Counted from the first letter of the stretch, positions 36,795-48,484 are shown. The stretch is DNA of 64,000 nt from an uncultured Collinsella sp. (GCA_900542825.1 UQOY01000001.1:62001-126000); one strand, 5' to 3'. Notes: generated by a model from the sequence alone, not told the origin. Made by a program: numbers and translations.

Positions 36795-38189
36795 ATGACG
36801 ACGCTTGATATGCGCGACGGGCGCGCAGAGGCAGGAACTACCGAGGCGGTGCAGACGCAGGCGTTCGACGTGGTCGTTATCGGCGGCGGCCCTGCCGGCA
36901 TGGCGGCCGCGCTTGCCGCGCATAAGGCCGGCACGCGCGTGGCCATCGTGGAGCGCGAGCAGCATCTGGGCGGAATCCTCCGCCAGTGCATTCACCCGGG
37001 TTTTGGCCTTTCGCACTTTAAGCAGGAACTCACCGGTCCCGAGTACGCGCAGCGCTTTATCGACCAGGTGCGCGAGACCAACATTGCGCTGTACTTGGGC
37101 AGCATGGTGCTTGGGATTGATTCGGACGAGGGCGCGAGCGCTTCGGGCGTGGACGAGGCCGCGGGAGATGCCGCAGTCCACACCGTCACGCTCATGAGCC
37201 GCGCAGGCATGCTGCAGCTCACCGGACGCGCGGTCGTCCTTGCCATGGGGTGCCGCGAGCGCACGCGCAGCGAAATCAAGATCCCCGGCAGCCGTCCCGC
37301 CGGCGTGTTTACGGCGGGCCTGGCGCAGCGATACATCAATATCGAAAACCTTAAACCCGGCTCGCGCGCTGTCATTTTGGGTTCGGGCGACATCGGGCTG
37401 ATCATGGCGCGCCGCTGCACGCTCGAGGGAATTTCGGTCGAGGGCGTGTACGAGCTCATGCCGTACGCTAACGGCCTGCGCCGCAATGTGAAAAACTGCC
37501 TGGACGACTTTGGCATTCCGCTGCACTTGTCCACCACCGTCACGCGCGTGATCGGTCACGATCGCGTGGAGGCCGTCGAGGTAAGCCAGGTCGACGAGCA
37601 CCTGGCGCCCATTGCCGGGACGGAGCGCATCGTTCCGTGCGATACGCTGCTGCTTTCGGTGGGTCTGGTTCCCGAGAACGAACTTTCGGTGGGCGCAGGC
37701 GTTGAGCTTGACCCGCGCACGCGCGGTGCCATGGTGGACCAGAGCCTGCAAACGGGAGTGCCGGGCATCTTTGCCTGCGGCAACGTACTGCACGTGCACG
37801 ACCTGGCCGACAACGTGACGACCGAGTCCGAGCGCGCCGGTGCGGCTGCGGCGGCGTATGCGTTGGGGAACGGAGCGAATGTAGAAACCAGCCCTGCGGG
37901 CCCGAGCTGCCAGCTCACGGTCTCCCCCGCCGGCATCGCAGGCTACGCACTGCCGGGACGCATTACAGCTGTGGCGCTCACCAAACTCAACTTCCGCGTA
38001 CGCCGACCAGTCGACGCCGCCCGCGTGCGCATTCTGGCAGGCGACGAAGAACTGTTTGTAGGCAAGGTCCGCCCGTTTAAACCGAGCGTAATGGAGAGCT
38101 TCCCGCTGCCGGCAAAGGTGATTCAGCACGCACTCGACCTGGGTGTCAGCGAGATTGCCCTTTCCGTCGATCCCGTCGAGGAGGCGTAA
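36795..38189 (+). CDS. FAD/NAD(P)-dependent oxidoreductase (partner of the GlpA-like protein)
   Basis: The protein has 464 residues. The first nucleotide-binding loop VVIGGGPAGMAAALAA is near 27-42, a Cys-containing GGILRQCIHPGFG follows at about 59-71, and the second loop ILGSGDIGLIMARR lies at about 195-208. FADs are held by a C-terminal GIFACGNVLHVHDLAD segment. The family resembles thioredoxin-reductase-like proteins that pass electrons from the GlpA-type subunit. The ATG begins two bases after the previous stop. Cofactor and acceptor are unknown. Confidence 0.88.
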   Translation: MTTLDMRDGRAEAGTTEAVQTQAFDVVVIGGGPAGMAAALAAHKAGTRVAIVEREQHLGGILRQCIHPGFGLSHFKQELTGPEYAQRFIDQVRETNIALYLGSMVLGIDSDEGASASGVDEAAGDAAVHTVTLMSRAGMLQLTGRAVVLAMGCRERTRSEIKIPGSRPAGVFTAGLAQRYINIENLKPGSRAVILGSGDIGLIMARRCTLEGISVEGVYELMPYANGLRRNVKNCLDDFGIPLHLSTTVTRVIGHDRVEAVEVSQVDEHLAPIAGTERIVPCDTLLLSVGLVPENELSVGAGVELDPRTRGAMVDQSLQTGVPGIFACGNVLHVHDLADNVTTESERAGAAAAAYALGNGANVETSPAGPSCQLTVSPAGIAGYALPGRITAVALTKLNFRVRRPVDAARVRILAGDEELFVGKVRPFKPSVMESFPLPAKVIQHALDLGVSEIALSVDPVEEA

Positions 38190-38193
38190 GGCC

Positions 38194-38592
38194 ATGAGCA
38201 TAAACGCGATCGAAACGCTGCAGCTCAACTGCACCACCTGCCCATCCGAGTGCCTCCTGACCGTAGAGGTAGAGCGTGACGCAGACGGCGCCGTGGTAGA
38301 GGTGCGCTCCGTGACCGGCAACAGCTGCCCGCGCGGCGATACGTTCGCGCATCAGGAGCTCACCTGCCCCATGCGCGTGCTCACCACCACCGTGGCCGTA
38401 TCCGGCGGCGACGAGGCGCTGCTGCCCGTGCGCACGGCCGAAGCCATCCCGCTGGCACTCGACGCCCAAGCCATGGACCTCATCCGCGGCCTAGTCGTCG
38501 ACGCACCCATCCGCATGGGCGATGTAGCCCTCCCCAACCTCCTAGACACCGGTACCGACCTCATCGCCAGCATGGACATCGACCCTGCCTAG
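38194..38592 (+). CDS. DUF1667 protein
   Basis: The protein has 132 residues from the ATG at 38194 (GGAGG upstream; the frame reaches further back into the previous gene). CTTCPSECLL near the N-terminus, NSCPRGDTFAHQE and CPMRVLTTTV give four or more Cys in the typical DUF1667 pattern, probably a metal or Fe-S site. The family nearly always follows a GlpA-like and an FAD oxidoreductase gene, as here, and is thought to be the small third subunit. End of the operon. Confidence 0.88.
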   Translation: MSINAIETLQLNCTTCPSECLLTVEVERDADGAVVEVRSVTGNSCPRGDTFAHQELTCPMRVLTTTVAVSGGDEALLPVRTAEAIPLALDAQAMDLIRGLVVDAPIRMGDVALPNLLDTGTDLIASMDIDPA

Positions 38593-38652
38593 GTAGCTTA
38601 TTTGGGACGGGGCTCTTTTAGCTACCTCGCCATTCACCCCGCCCCTCCTCAA

Positions 38653-38715
38653 TTGCGGTGAAATAGTTCCTGATTTCCGCCAAAACGCCGGCATCCAGGA
38701 ACTATTCCACCGCAA
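38653..38715. repeat. Dispersed palindrome family, copy A
   Basis: Arms 38653-38672 and 38696-38715 pair over 20 bases with one G-T wobble. Outer arm TTGCGGTGRAATA, inner arm GTTCCTG. Lies 60 bp after the DUF1667 gene. Related to copies at 40189, 48774 and 52918. Confidence 0.85.
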
Positions 38716-38759
38716 CTTTCCTTGGGATCGGTATTTAGCCTGTGCCTACTTTAGTGCCA

Positions 38760-38919
38760 TTTCAAAACTATGCCGGATTACGGGGCTGATTCGGAGACTC
38801 CCATCCATACCGGCAATTTTCGATTTTTGATAAGCCGTCTACCTGCGGTTTTAATTTCGCGATTTATCCCATAGTCAAGTAATACAGGTCCAGCCCCGTA
38901 ATCCGCCATAGTTTTGAAA
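38760..38919. repeat. 160-bp MITE-like element with 29-bp inverted ends
   Basis: Ends 38760-38788 and 38891-38919 are inverted repeats with 28 of 29 bases matching (outer part TTTCAAAACTATG, inner part GGATTACGGGGCTG). The 102-bp interior has no reading frame of note. No clear target duplication. Shape and size fit a miniature inverted-repeat element. Confidence 0.75.
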
Positions 38920-39075
38920 CCAGCCCATTTGGGACAGACCTCTTATGACTACTTTTGCACGAACGTTCGCTAGGCTGGTCATGCCAAGGAGTGTCCCGAA
39001 GTGCCGGCAGAAAAGGAACGTCCCTAGCTGCCGGGCATGGGATACCATGGTGGCACCCTAGCGAAAGGATGTTTC

Positions 39076-40164
39076 ATGGCACATGTCGATGACCAGCGCG
39101 TAGCGCGCGTGCTCGATGCGCTCGAGGCTCAGCACCCCGGCGCGCAGCTGCTTGTAAACGACCCGTGGTCGATTTATTACCTGACCGGCTTTTATGCCGA
39201 TATGTTCGAGCGTTTTTGTGGTGTGCTGCTCGCACGCGGTAGCGAGCCCGTAATCTTGGTCAACGCGCTGCATCAGCTGCCGGAATATGACAATGCCCGC
39301 GTCGCCTATCACACCGACACCGACGTCGTGGCCGACGCCATCGTTCGCGAGGTCAATCCATCCAAGCCCCTCGGCATCGACACCGTCATGCGCTCCGGCT
39401 TTTTGATGCCGCTCATGGATCGTCGCGCCGCGAGCGAGTTCTTCCTGGGCGACTTTGCCGTCACCGCCGCACGCACCCACAAGGATGCCGCCGAGCAGGA
39501 GCTCATGCGCGCGTCCTCGGCCGCTAACGACGCCGTAATGGCCGACGCCATCAAGCTCGTCCACGAGGGCGTGACGGAGCGCGAAATTGCCGACCAGATG
39601 CTCGGCCTGTATCGCAAGCACGGCTGCGAGGGCTTTAGCTTTCCGCCCATCGTAAGCTTTGGCGCCAACGCCGGCGACCCGCACCACGAGCCCGACGACA
39701 CCGTACTCAAGCGCGGCGACGTGGTGCTGTTCGACATTGGCGGGCGTCATCGCAACTACTGCTCGGACATGACACGCACGTTCTTTTGGGGCGAGCCGGA
39801 CAAGGAGACCGCACGCATCTACGACATCGTGCGCCGCGCCAACGAGGCCGCCGAGGCGCTCATCGCACCGGGCGTGCGCATGTGCGACCTGGACCGCGCC
39901 GCGCGAGACGTGATTGAGGATGCGGGCTATGGACAGTACTTTACGCACCGCCTGGGGCACTCGATCGGTCTGCAGGACCACGAGCCGGGCGATGTCTCGC
40001 TCGTTAACGAGCAGGTCGTAGAGCCAGGCATGACGTTCTCTATCGAGCCGGGCATCTACCTCCCCGGCCGCACCGGCGTCCGCATCGAGGACCTGGCCCT
40101 GGTTACCGAGTCCGGCGTCGAGATCCTCAACGCCTACCCCCACGATCCAGTCCGCCTAGACTAG
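39076..40164 (+). CDS. M24-family Xaa-Pro peptidase
   Basis: The protein has 362 residues from the ATG at 39076, with GAAAGGATG upstream; an ATG at 39037 lacks a ribosome site. The N-terminal creatinase-like domain is followed by the pita-bread catalytic domain with the five metal ligands: D in FDIGGRHRNYCSDMTRTF (two Asp), H in THRLGHSIGLQDHEP, E in FSIEPGIY and E in GVRIEDLA. Cytosolic di-metal aminopeptidase acting on Xaa-Pro peptides. Single gene between two palindromic repeats. Confidence 0.92.
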   Translation: MAHVDDQRVARVLDALEAQHPGAQLLVNDPWSIYYLTGFYADMFERFCGVLLARGSEPVILVNALHQLPEYDNARVAYHTDTDVVADAIVREVNPSKPLGIDTVMRSGFLMPLMDRRAASEFFLGDFAVTAARTHKDAAEQELMRASSAANDAVMADAIKLVHEGVTEREIADQMLGLYRKHGCEGFSFPPIVSFGANAGDPHHEPDDTVLKRGDVVLFDIGGRHRNYCSDMTRTFFWGEPDKETARIYDIVRRANEAAEALIAPGVRMCDLDRAARDVIEDAGYGQYFTHRLGHSIGLQDHEPGDVSLVNEQVVEPGMTFSIEPGIYLPGRTGVRIEDLALVTESGVEILNAYPHDPVRLD

Positions 40165-40188
40165 GCACGCAACCAAAGCTCCCCTAGA

Positions 40189-40255
40189 AGTTGCGGTGGA
40201 ATAGTTCCTGGATGGGCTGCTAGAACCCAAAAATAGGAACTATTTCACCGCAACT
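40189..40255. repeat. Dispersed palindrome family, copy B
   Basis: Arms 40189-40209 and 40235-40255 pair over 21 bases with one wobble. Outer arm AGTTGCGGTGGAATA, inner GTTCCT. Lies between the convergent ends of the peptidase and folC genes and may serve both as a terminator stem, though no T-run follows. Confidence 0.85.
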
Positions 40256-40287
40256 GATGAGGGGATGGGTTAACGGAGCAGGGCGGG

Positions 40288-41631
40288 CTAGCGCAGCAGC
40301 CCCGCCACTTCGCCGGCTAGGGTGATGGTGCCGGCGGCTACGAAGGGCTCGCCCGCGGCCTCGAAAGCTGCAAGGGCCTCGGACACGCTGGGGTACACGC
40401 CCGCGAGCTTATCGGCGTCCACCAGGGCAGCGAGCTCCTCTGCCGGCAGGGCGCGATCGGAATCGGTTTGTGTCACGACCACACGGGGGAACGCCGGAAC
40501 AAGCACGTCGACGATGCCCGCCACGTCCTTGTCAGCCAATGCGGCGCACAGCAGCGTGGGGCGATTTTCCACGCACGGATCGATCTCGTCCAGTGCGCTC
40601 ACAAAGTTCTCGCAGCTCTGGGGGTTATGGCAGGCGTCGATCAGCTTGAGTGGATCGGTTCCCAGCACATCAAAGCGACCCGGCGTGGGGCAGCCCATAA
40701 GCGAAGCGTCGAGCGCATCGTGGTCGAGCTCGCGGCCCAGATACCCCTCGCACAGCATAATCGCGCACGCGGCATTCTGCGGCTGATACGCCGGTTTAAC
40801 CATCCTCGACGTATAGATCGCGCGCGGCGTGGTGCAGCTGAACTCAACCGTGTCGCCCACATGCGCCGGCACCTTAGTCGTGACATGGTTCACCACGAGT
40901 GGCACCACACCGCATTCGCGGCAACGGGCATCCATCACGCGCTGCACGCTCGCCTCATGCGTACCCTCGCCCAAAACAACCAAACGCCCGGGTTTGATAA
41001 CCGCAGCCTTCTCCCCCGCAATGGCCTCGAGCGTATCGCCAAGGACCTTCGTATGGTCGAGTCCAATGCCCGTAATGGCGACGGCCACGGGATCGGTCGC
41101 ACTCGTAGCATCCCAGCGACCGCCCATGCCAACCTCAAGCACGGCAACGTCCACGCAAGCCTCGGCAAACATAGTCAAACCGGCCACGGACAAAAGATCG
41201 AAAGGCGTAATAGCACGGAGCTCCTCGCCCTCCGCCTCACGACGTGCGTTGAGACGACGACCTGCCTCATACGCCGCAGAGACACCATGGGCAAAGACCT
41301 CGTCTGAGACGACCTTTCCATCAATCTCCATACGCTCGGGATAACGCACCAGATGAGGAGACGTAAAGAGCGCCGTCTTAAGGCCCTCACCACGAAGAAT
41401 GGCAGCCGAGAATCGCGTCGTCGAGGTCTTTCCATTGGTACCGGCTATCTGGACGCAATCATAGAACTCGTCAGGACGACCAAGCTCATCGAGCATCTCG
41501 ACGACGGTCTCAAGCAGCGGCGTGGAATAACGCGCAATCTTGCCCGTATCGGCCGCAAGTGCAACAGCCTCATCAAAAGAAAGCTCCGGAACCTCAAACG
41601 GCACCGAATACAACCCAGAACGCTTCGCCAT
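40288..41631 (-). CDS. folC: Dihydrofolate synthase / folylpolyglutamate synthase
   Basis: The protein has 447 residues from the ATG at 41631 (GAGGGGAC upstream). The Mur-ligase P-loop IAGTNGKTSTTR is at about 62-73, then GLDHTKVLGDTLEAIAGEKA, a KPG lysine region, and DACHNPQSCENF near 325, all folate-synthase signatures. It adds glutamate to dihydropteroate or tetrahydrofolate. A terminator stands about 20 bp upstream of its start, so it has its own promoter or is attenuated from valS. Confidence 0.93.
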   Translation of the reverse strand: MAKRSGLYSVPFEVPELSFDEAVALAADTGKIARYSTPLLETVVEMLDELGRPDEFYDCVQIAGTNGKTSTTRFSAAILRGEGLKTALFTSPHLVRYPERMEIDGKVVSDEVFAHGVSAAYEAGRRLNARREAEGEELRAITPFDLLSVAGLTMFAEACVDVAVLEVGMGGRWDATSATDPVAVAITGIGLDHTKVLGDTLEAIAGEKAAVIKPGRLVVLGEGTHEASVQRVMDARCRECGVVPLVVNHVTTKVPAHVGDTVEFSCTTPRAIYTSRMVKPAYQPQNAACAIMLCEGYLGRELDHDALDASLMGCPTPGRFDVLGTDPLKLIDACHNPQSCENFVSALDEIDPCVENRPTLLCAALADKDVAGIVDVLVPAFPRVVVTQTDSDRALPAEELAALVDADKLAGVYPSVSEALAAFEAAGEPFVAAGTITLAGEVAGLLR

Positions 41632-41651
41632 AACCAAAGTCCCCTCAACAT

Positions 41652-41680
41652 AAAAAAAGGCCCGTAAGCAACAACGAGCC
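41652..41680 (-). terminator. Terminator or attenuator directly before folC
   Basis: On the minus strand GGCTCG (41675-41680) pairs with CGGGCC (41659-41664), with a T7 run after it (41652-41658), 21 bp before the folC ATG. It would stop readthrough from valS or act as an attenuator. Confidence 0.55.
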
Positions 41681-41826
41681 CCTCCCATTCAAAATATCAG
41701 CCAAACACCGCTTTGCAGCAGAATCAAGGCCACAACCCAGTGGCCCAAACGCGCCAGATGCAAACAACCACGTAACCGCACTAGGAGCGGCCCGACGCTT
41801 TGCTCGATACAAGTTCCGCACGCAAA

Positions 41827-41849
41827 GGACAGCACTTAATGTGCTGTCC
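41827..41849 (-). terminator. Hairpin after valS
   Basis: GGACAGCAC (41827-41835) and GTGCTGTCC (41841-41849), perfect 9-bp stem; short TTT follows on the minus strand. 62 bp after the valS stop. Confidence 0.5.
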
Positions 41850-41910
41850 GTCTTGCGCAGGACTGTCCGCAGCGGAGAGCAAAGCATCGGGACGCGCCCC
41901 CAAGTTAGAC

Positions 41911-44607
<2,697 letters not shown>

Positions 44608-44627
44608 ATATCTCTCCCTTGCCCGTC

Positions 44628-44743
44628 GGGGAGGAATGTAGGCCCGATTTTCGCTCGGTCAGGTCCTGGGCTCGCTCGAAGACCACATTACGTGGTCTTC
44701 GGCTCGTGCGGAATCTACGAAAATCGGACCTACGTTCCTCCCC
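44628..44743. repeat. 116-bp inverted-repeat element in the valS leader
   Basis: Arms 44628-44653 and 44718-44743 match over 26 bases with two differences, both compatible with G-U pairs. An inner perfect 10-bp hairpin lies at 44677-44701 (CGAAGACCAC / GTGGTCTTCG). The element ends 21 bp before the valS start and includes GGGGAGG in its arm, so folding may affect valS expression. Confidence 0.75.
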
Positions 44744-44834
44744 TTAGGTATCGATTACTTCAGTCTGTAATGACTTCTCTGAGGCTTAAACAAACACACA
44801 GAATAGCACAGGTAGTTGGGGTTATTGCGTATAT

Positions 44835-44872
44835 ATAAAATAGCCTCCGACCGCGGGTGGTCGGAGGCTATT
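44835..44872 (-). terminator. clpP-clpX terminator
   Basis: A 14-bp perfect stem (44839-44852 with 44859-44872) and six-base loop, followed by TTTTA on the minus strand, 120 bp after the clpX stop. The intervening DNA is the inverted repeat at 44902-44982. Confidence 0.75.
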
Positions 44873-44901
44873 CAAATTCACATTTGCGAAACCTACCATT
44901 T

Positions 44902-44982
44902 AGGGACAGGTTTGTTTTGGTCGGTTTTATATGGGCAAACGTCATTCTCCCTGATAAAACCTGCCAAAATAAACCTGTCCCT
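44902..44982. repeat. 81-bp inverted repeat after clpX
   Basis: Arms 44902-44930 and 44954-44982, about 26 of 29 bases complementary (outer AGGGACAGGTTT, inner GGTTTTAT). Resembles the loop sequence GGGGACAGGCACC at 54690-54702, suggesting a family of such intergenic elements. Confidence 0.7.
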
Positions 44983-44993
44983 TTTTGGCAGGT

Positions 44994-46400
44994 TTACCCG
45001 TAGATGCGTTGGGGTTGTTCGGTGCCCTTTACGGAGGCTTCGGTCACGATAACCTTGGTGACGCCCTCCTCGCTGGGCAGGTCGAACATCGTCTGCTGCA
45101 GCACGTCCTCGCAGATGGAGCGCAGACCGCGGGCGCCGGTCTTGCGGGCGAGCGCCATGCGGGCGATCTCGTGCAGGGCGGCATCCTCAAACTCAAGCTC
45201 AACATCCTCGAGCTGGAACATCTTGCGGTACTGACGCACCACGGCGTTCTTGGGCTCGGTCAGGATCGACACCAAGTCATCCTCGTCGAGCGCCTGCGTC
45301 TGGGTGACGACGGGCGTACGTCCCACAAACTCGGGGATCATACCAAAGGCGTTGAGGTCCTGCGGGAGCACCTGGCGCAGCAGGTCGTTCTCGTCGACCG
45401 AGGTGGGGCCGGCGATCTCGGAGTTAAAGCCCACTCCCTTGTTGCCCACGCGATCGGCGATGATCTTGTCCAGACCCACAAAGGCACCGCCGCAGATAAA
45501 CAGGATGTTGGTCGTGTCGATCTGTAGCAGCTCCTGCTGGGGATGCTTGCGGCCGCCGGTGGGCGGAACGCTTGCCACCGTGCCCTCAAGAATCTTAAGC
45601 AGCGCCTGCTGAACTCCCTCGCCCGAAACATCGCGAGTAATGGAGAGGTTCTCGGCCTTGCGGGCGATTTTGTCGATCTCGTCCACGTAGATGATGCCCA
45701 CCTGCGCGCGCTCAATATCGCCGTCGGCGGCATTGATGAGCTTGAGCAGGATGTTCTCCACGTCCTCGCCCACGTAACCGGCCTCGGTGAGCGCGGTGGC
45801 GTCGGCGATGGCAAACGGCACCTCGAGGATGCGCGCGAGCGTCTGGGCGAGCAGGGTCTTACCGGTACCGGTGGGACCGAGCAGCAAAATGTTGGACTTG
45901 GCGAGCTCCACCTCGTCCATATCATCGTCGAGCTGCGCGTCCGAGCCGTCGTCAAAGGCCGAAAGCGCAGCACCGCCCTCGATCACGCGGCGGTAATGGT
46001 TGTACACGGCAACCGACATGGCACGCTTGGCGTCCTCCTGGCCCATGACATAGGCCGAAAGCTCGTCATAGATCTCGTGCGGCGTAGGCACGTGCGTGAT
46101 TACCTGGCGGTCGTCCTCGAGTTCAAAGCCCTCGGCCTCGGGGTCCACGGCAGGCTGGGATGCCGGCTGTTCGTGGTCGTTGAGGAAGCCCGGCAGCTTG
46201 CCATTGCGGGCAGCATCCATAAAGTCCGAAGCCAGCGACTCCTCCAGAATCTCGGAGCAGGCGGCGACGCACTCGTCACAAATAAAGATGTTGGTCGGAC
46301 CCTTTACAAGGCGGCGAACCTGACCCTGCTCTTTTCCGCAGAAGGAGCAGCGGATGGGGTTGCCGTTCTCGTCGAAGTTGTCCTGCATGTTACCGGCCAT
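44994..46400 (-). CDS. clpX: ATP-dependent Clp protease ATP-binding subunit ClpX
   Basis: The protein has 468 residues. The N-terminal zinc finger has C18, C21, C41 and C44. Walker A GPTGTGKT is at 175-182; the Walker B IIYVDEIDKI and the pore GYVGEDVE follow. It is longer than E. coli ClpX (424) because of acidic linkers after the zinc domain and near 150-165. It unfolds tagged proteins for ClpP. Start ATG 46400 lies one base after the clpP stop; same operon. Confidence 0.97.
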   Translation of the reverse strand: MAGNMQDNFDENGNPIRCSFCGKEQGQVRRLVKGPTNIFICDECVAACSEILEESLASDFMDAARNGKLPGFLNDHEQPASQPAVDPEAEGFELEDDRQVITHVPTPHEIYDELSAYVMGQEDAKRAMSVAVYNHYRRVIEGGAALSAFDDGSDAQLDDDMDEVELAKSNILLLGPTGTGKTLLAQTLARILEVPFAIADATALTEAGYVGEDVENILLKLINAADGDIERAQVGIIYVDEIDKIARKAENLSITRDVSGEGVQQALLKILEGTVASVPPTGGRKHPQQELLQIDTTNILFICGGAFVGLDKIIADRVGNKGVGFNSEIAGPTSVDENDLLRQVLPQDLNAFGMIPEFVGRTPVVTQTQALDEDDLVSILTEPKNAVVRQYRKMFQLEDVELEFEDAALHEIARMALARKTGARGLRSICEDVLQQTMFDLPSEEGVTKVIVTEASVKGTEQPQRIYG

Positions 46401-46401
46401 C

Positions 46402-47022
46402 CTAGGCGTCCTTCGCGGCGAGGTCGCGCGAGGTGACGATACGGTCGATCAGGCCGTAGTCGAGAGCCTCGGCAGCGGTCAGGTAGTTATCGCGCTCGGT
46501 ATCGGCCTGGACCTTCTCGATGGGCTGGCCCGACGCGTCGGACAGGATCTGGTTGAGCTCGCGACGGGTCTTCTTGATCTCCTCGGCCACGATCTCGATC
46601 TCGGTCTGCTGACCCTGGGCACCGCCGCTGGGCTGGTGAATCATGACCTTGGAGTGCGGCAGGCAGAAGCGCTTGCCCTTGGCGCCGGCCGAAAGCAGCA
46701 CGGCGGCCATAGACGCGGCCATACCGACGCAGATGGTAGAGACCTGCGGCTTAATGAAGTTCATGGTGTCAAGAATCGCCAGGCCGGAGTAGACCTCGCC
46801 ACCGGGCGAATTGATGTAGAGCGAGATATCCTTCTCGGCATCCTGGCTCTCAAGATGCAGCAGCTGGGCAACGACCAGGTTGGCGCTGACGGAGTTGATC
46901 TCCTCGCCCAAGAAGATGATGCGGTCGTTGAGCAGGCGCGAATAGATATCGTAGCTGCGCTCGCCGCGCGGCGTCTGCTCGATAACGTATGGCACGAGGG
47001 CGGAATCGAACTTAGCGATCAT
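46402..47022 (-). CDS. clpP: ATP-dependent Clp protease proteolytic subunit ClpP
   Basis: The protein has 206 residues from the ATG at 47022, with GGAG six bases upstream; ATGs at 47028 and 47034 and a TTG at 47052 are less favourable. The catalytic triad is S104 (GMAASMAA), H129 (MIHQPSGG) and D178 (DTERD), spaced as in E. coli ClpP. Forms the tetradecameric chamber served by ClpX, encoded directly downstream. A trigger factor gene precedes it, the classic tig-clpP-clpX order. Confidence 0.97.
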   Translation of the reverse strand: MIAKFDSALVPYVIEQTPRGERSYDIYSRLLNDRIIFLGEEINSVSANLVVAQLLHLESQDAEKDISLYINSPGGEVYSGLAILDTMNFIKPQVSTICVGMAASMAAVLLSAGAKGKRFCLPHSKVMIHQPSGGAQGQQTEIEIVAEEIKKTRRELNQILSDASGQPIEKVQADTERDNYLTAAEALDYGLIDRIVTSRDLAAKDA

Positions 47023-47069
47023 ACGCATCTCCATTTCTCTCTTGCGGACCAAATTGGTTCTAGATAAAC

Positions 47070-47108
47070 GTACGGTGCCCGCATGCTATGCATTGGCTGG
47101 CACCGTAC
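47070..47108 (-). terminator. Hairpin between tig and clpP
   Basis: Perfect 10-bp arms GTACGGTGCC (47070-47079) and GGCACCGTAC (47099-47108). Only a short TTT follows on the minus strand, so it may weaken rather than stop transcription from tig into clpP. Confidence 0.45.
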
Positions 47109-47185
47109 GAAACAACCGGATAACCGGTGTATAACTTTACCCCATCACGGGCGCACGCATGCGCTCGCGGGCAAGGTGGCGAGAA

Positions 47186-48484
47186 TTACTCGGCGTCCTT
47201 GGCGGTCTCGTCGACCTCGGTCACCTTGGCGTTCTCAACCAGGTGGTCGACGGCCTTGGAGCGACGGATGGACTCGCGGACGGCAGGCATGCGGCCATCG
47301 GCGATGAACTCGGCCTTGGAAGCCTCGACGTCCTTGACGCCAGCCTTCTCGAACTCGGCGTTGATGTCGTCCTCGGTGACCTCGATCTTGAGCTCGCGGG
47401 CGAGAGCGTCGAGCGCCAGGGACTCACGAGCAACGTCGTTGGCCTGCTTGTGCAGGTCGCCAATGAACTGCTCCATGGTCAGACCGGAAGCGGGCAGCCA
47501 GGTGTCGAGCGTCATGCCGCGGGCAGCGAGGTTGGACAGGAAGTTCTGGCCAAGCTCCTCAAAGACGGACTGCTCGTAGTCGGCGTCCATCTCGTCGAGC
47601 TGCAGGCGCTCGGCGAGAGCGGAGACGCAACGGTTCTCCTTCTCGGCCGGGAGGCGGGAAGCCTTGTCCTGCTCGATCTCGAGCTTGATGGCGTCGCGCA
47701 TAGCGTCGATGCTGTCGAAGCCAAAGTCGGACTTGACGAGCTCGTCGGTGAGCTCGGGGGTGTTGCGGACCTTGATGCCCTTGACGGTGACCTCGACGGT
47801 GTGGGTCTCGGCCTCCTCGCCCTCCTCGACCTCATCGGTCCAGGTGACGGTCTTGACGTCGTCAACGTTAGCGCCGATCAGGGCCTCGTTGAACTCCTTG
47901 GGGTTGCTGTCGCTACCGGCGATGAGCATGCGGCCCTCGGCAGCGAAGTTGTCGGCGTTCTCGACGGCCTTGAGGTCGACGGTGACGTAGTCCTCGGCCT
48001 CGACAGCGCGACCCTCGACGTCCTCGAAGGTGGCACGGTAGTTGAGGAGCATCTCGACCTGGTTGTTGATCTCGGACTCGGTGACCTCCGCAGGGGGCAT
48101 CTCGATCTCGACGGCGTCGAAGGAGGAGAGCTCAGCGGCAGGACGCAGGGAGAACTCGACGGTGTAGGTGTAGTCCTCGTGATCCTTGGCGAGGTCGAGG
48201 TCCTTGTAGTCACCGTTTTTGGTGGGGACGATGTCCAGCTCGTTGAGGACGGCGGGCTCGTTGGCGGCGATCAGGTCGTTGGTGGCCTGAGCGAGGGTAG
48301 CCTCGGCGCCAAGTGCGGAGTCGATGACCGGACGGGGAGCCTTACCGGCACGGAAGCCCGGGAAGCGGTACTTCTTGGCGGTGTCCTTGTAGGCCTTCTT
48401 GATCGCGGCGTCGACGTCGGCGGCCGGGATGGTGACCGTAGCGGTGAGCTTGGCGTCCTTGACGTCAGAAGCGGTGATGTTCAA
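47186..48484 (-). CDS. tig: Trigger factor
   Basis: The protein has 432 residues. I chose the TTG at 48484, six bases after a perfect AGGAGG; an ATG at 48499 and a GTG at 48487 are alternatives but overlap the ribosome site. The ribosome-binding segment KYRFPGFRAGKAPRPVI is at about 34-50, the FKBP-like domain at about 140-230, and the rest is the helical C-terminal cradle. Ribosome-bound chaperone for nascent chains. Heads the tig-clpP-clpX cluster. Confidence 0.95.
   Translation of the reverse strand: MNITASDVKDAKLTATVTIPAADVDAAIKKAYKDTAKKYRFPGFRAGKAPRPVIDSALGAEATLAQATNDLIAANEPAVLNELDIVPTKNGDYKDLDLAKDHEDYTYTVEFSLRPAAELSSFDAVEIEMPPAEVTESEINNQVEMLLNYRATFEDVEGRAVEAEDYVTVDLKAVENADNFAAEGRMLIAGSDSNPKEFNEALIGANVDDVKTVTWTDEVEEGEEAETHTVEVTVKGIKVRNTPELTDELVKSDFGFDSIDAMRDAIKLEIEQDKASRLPAEKENRCVSALAERLQLDEMDADYEQSVFEELGQNFLSNLAARGMTLDTWLPASGLTMEQFIGDLHKQANDVARESLALDALARELKIEVTEDDINAEFEKAGVKDVEASKAEFIADGRMPAVRESIRRSKAVDHLVENAKVTEVDETAKDAE

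Noticed and set aside
38593..39075. Small gene between the DUF1667 and peptidase genes
   Set aside because: The gap is filled by two palindromic repeat elements; no frame with a ribosome site remains.
44608..44830. T-box riboswitch before valS
   Set aside because: The conserved AGGGTGG-type T-box sequence is absent; the structure present is a simple palindromic element.
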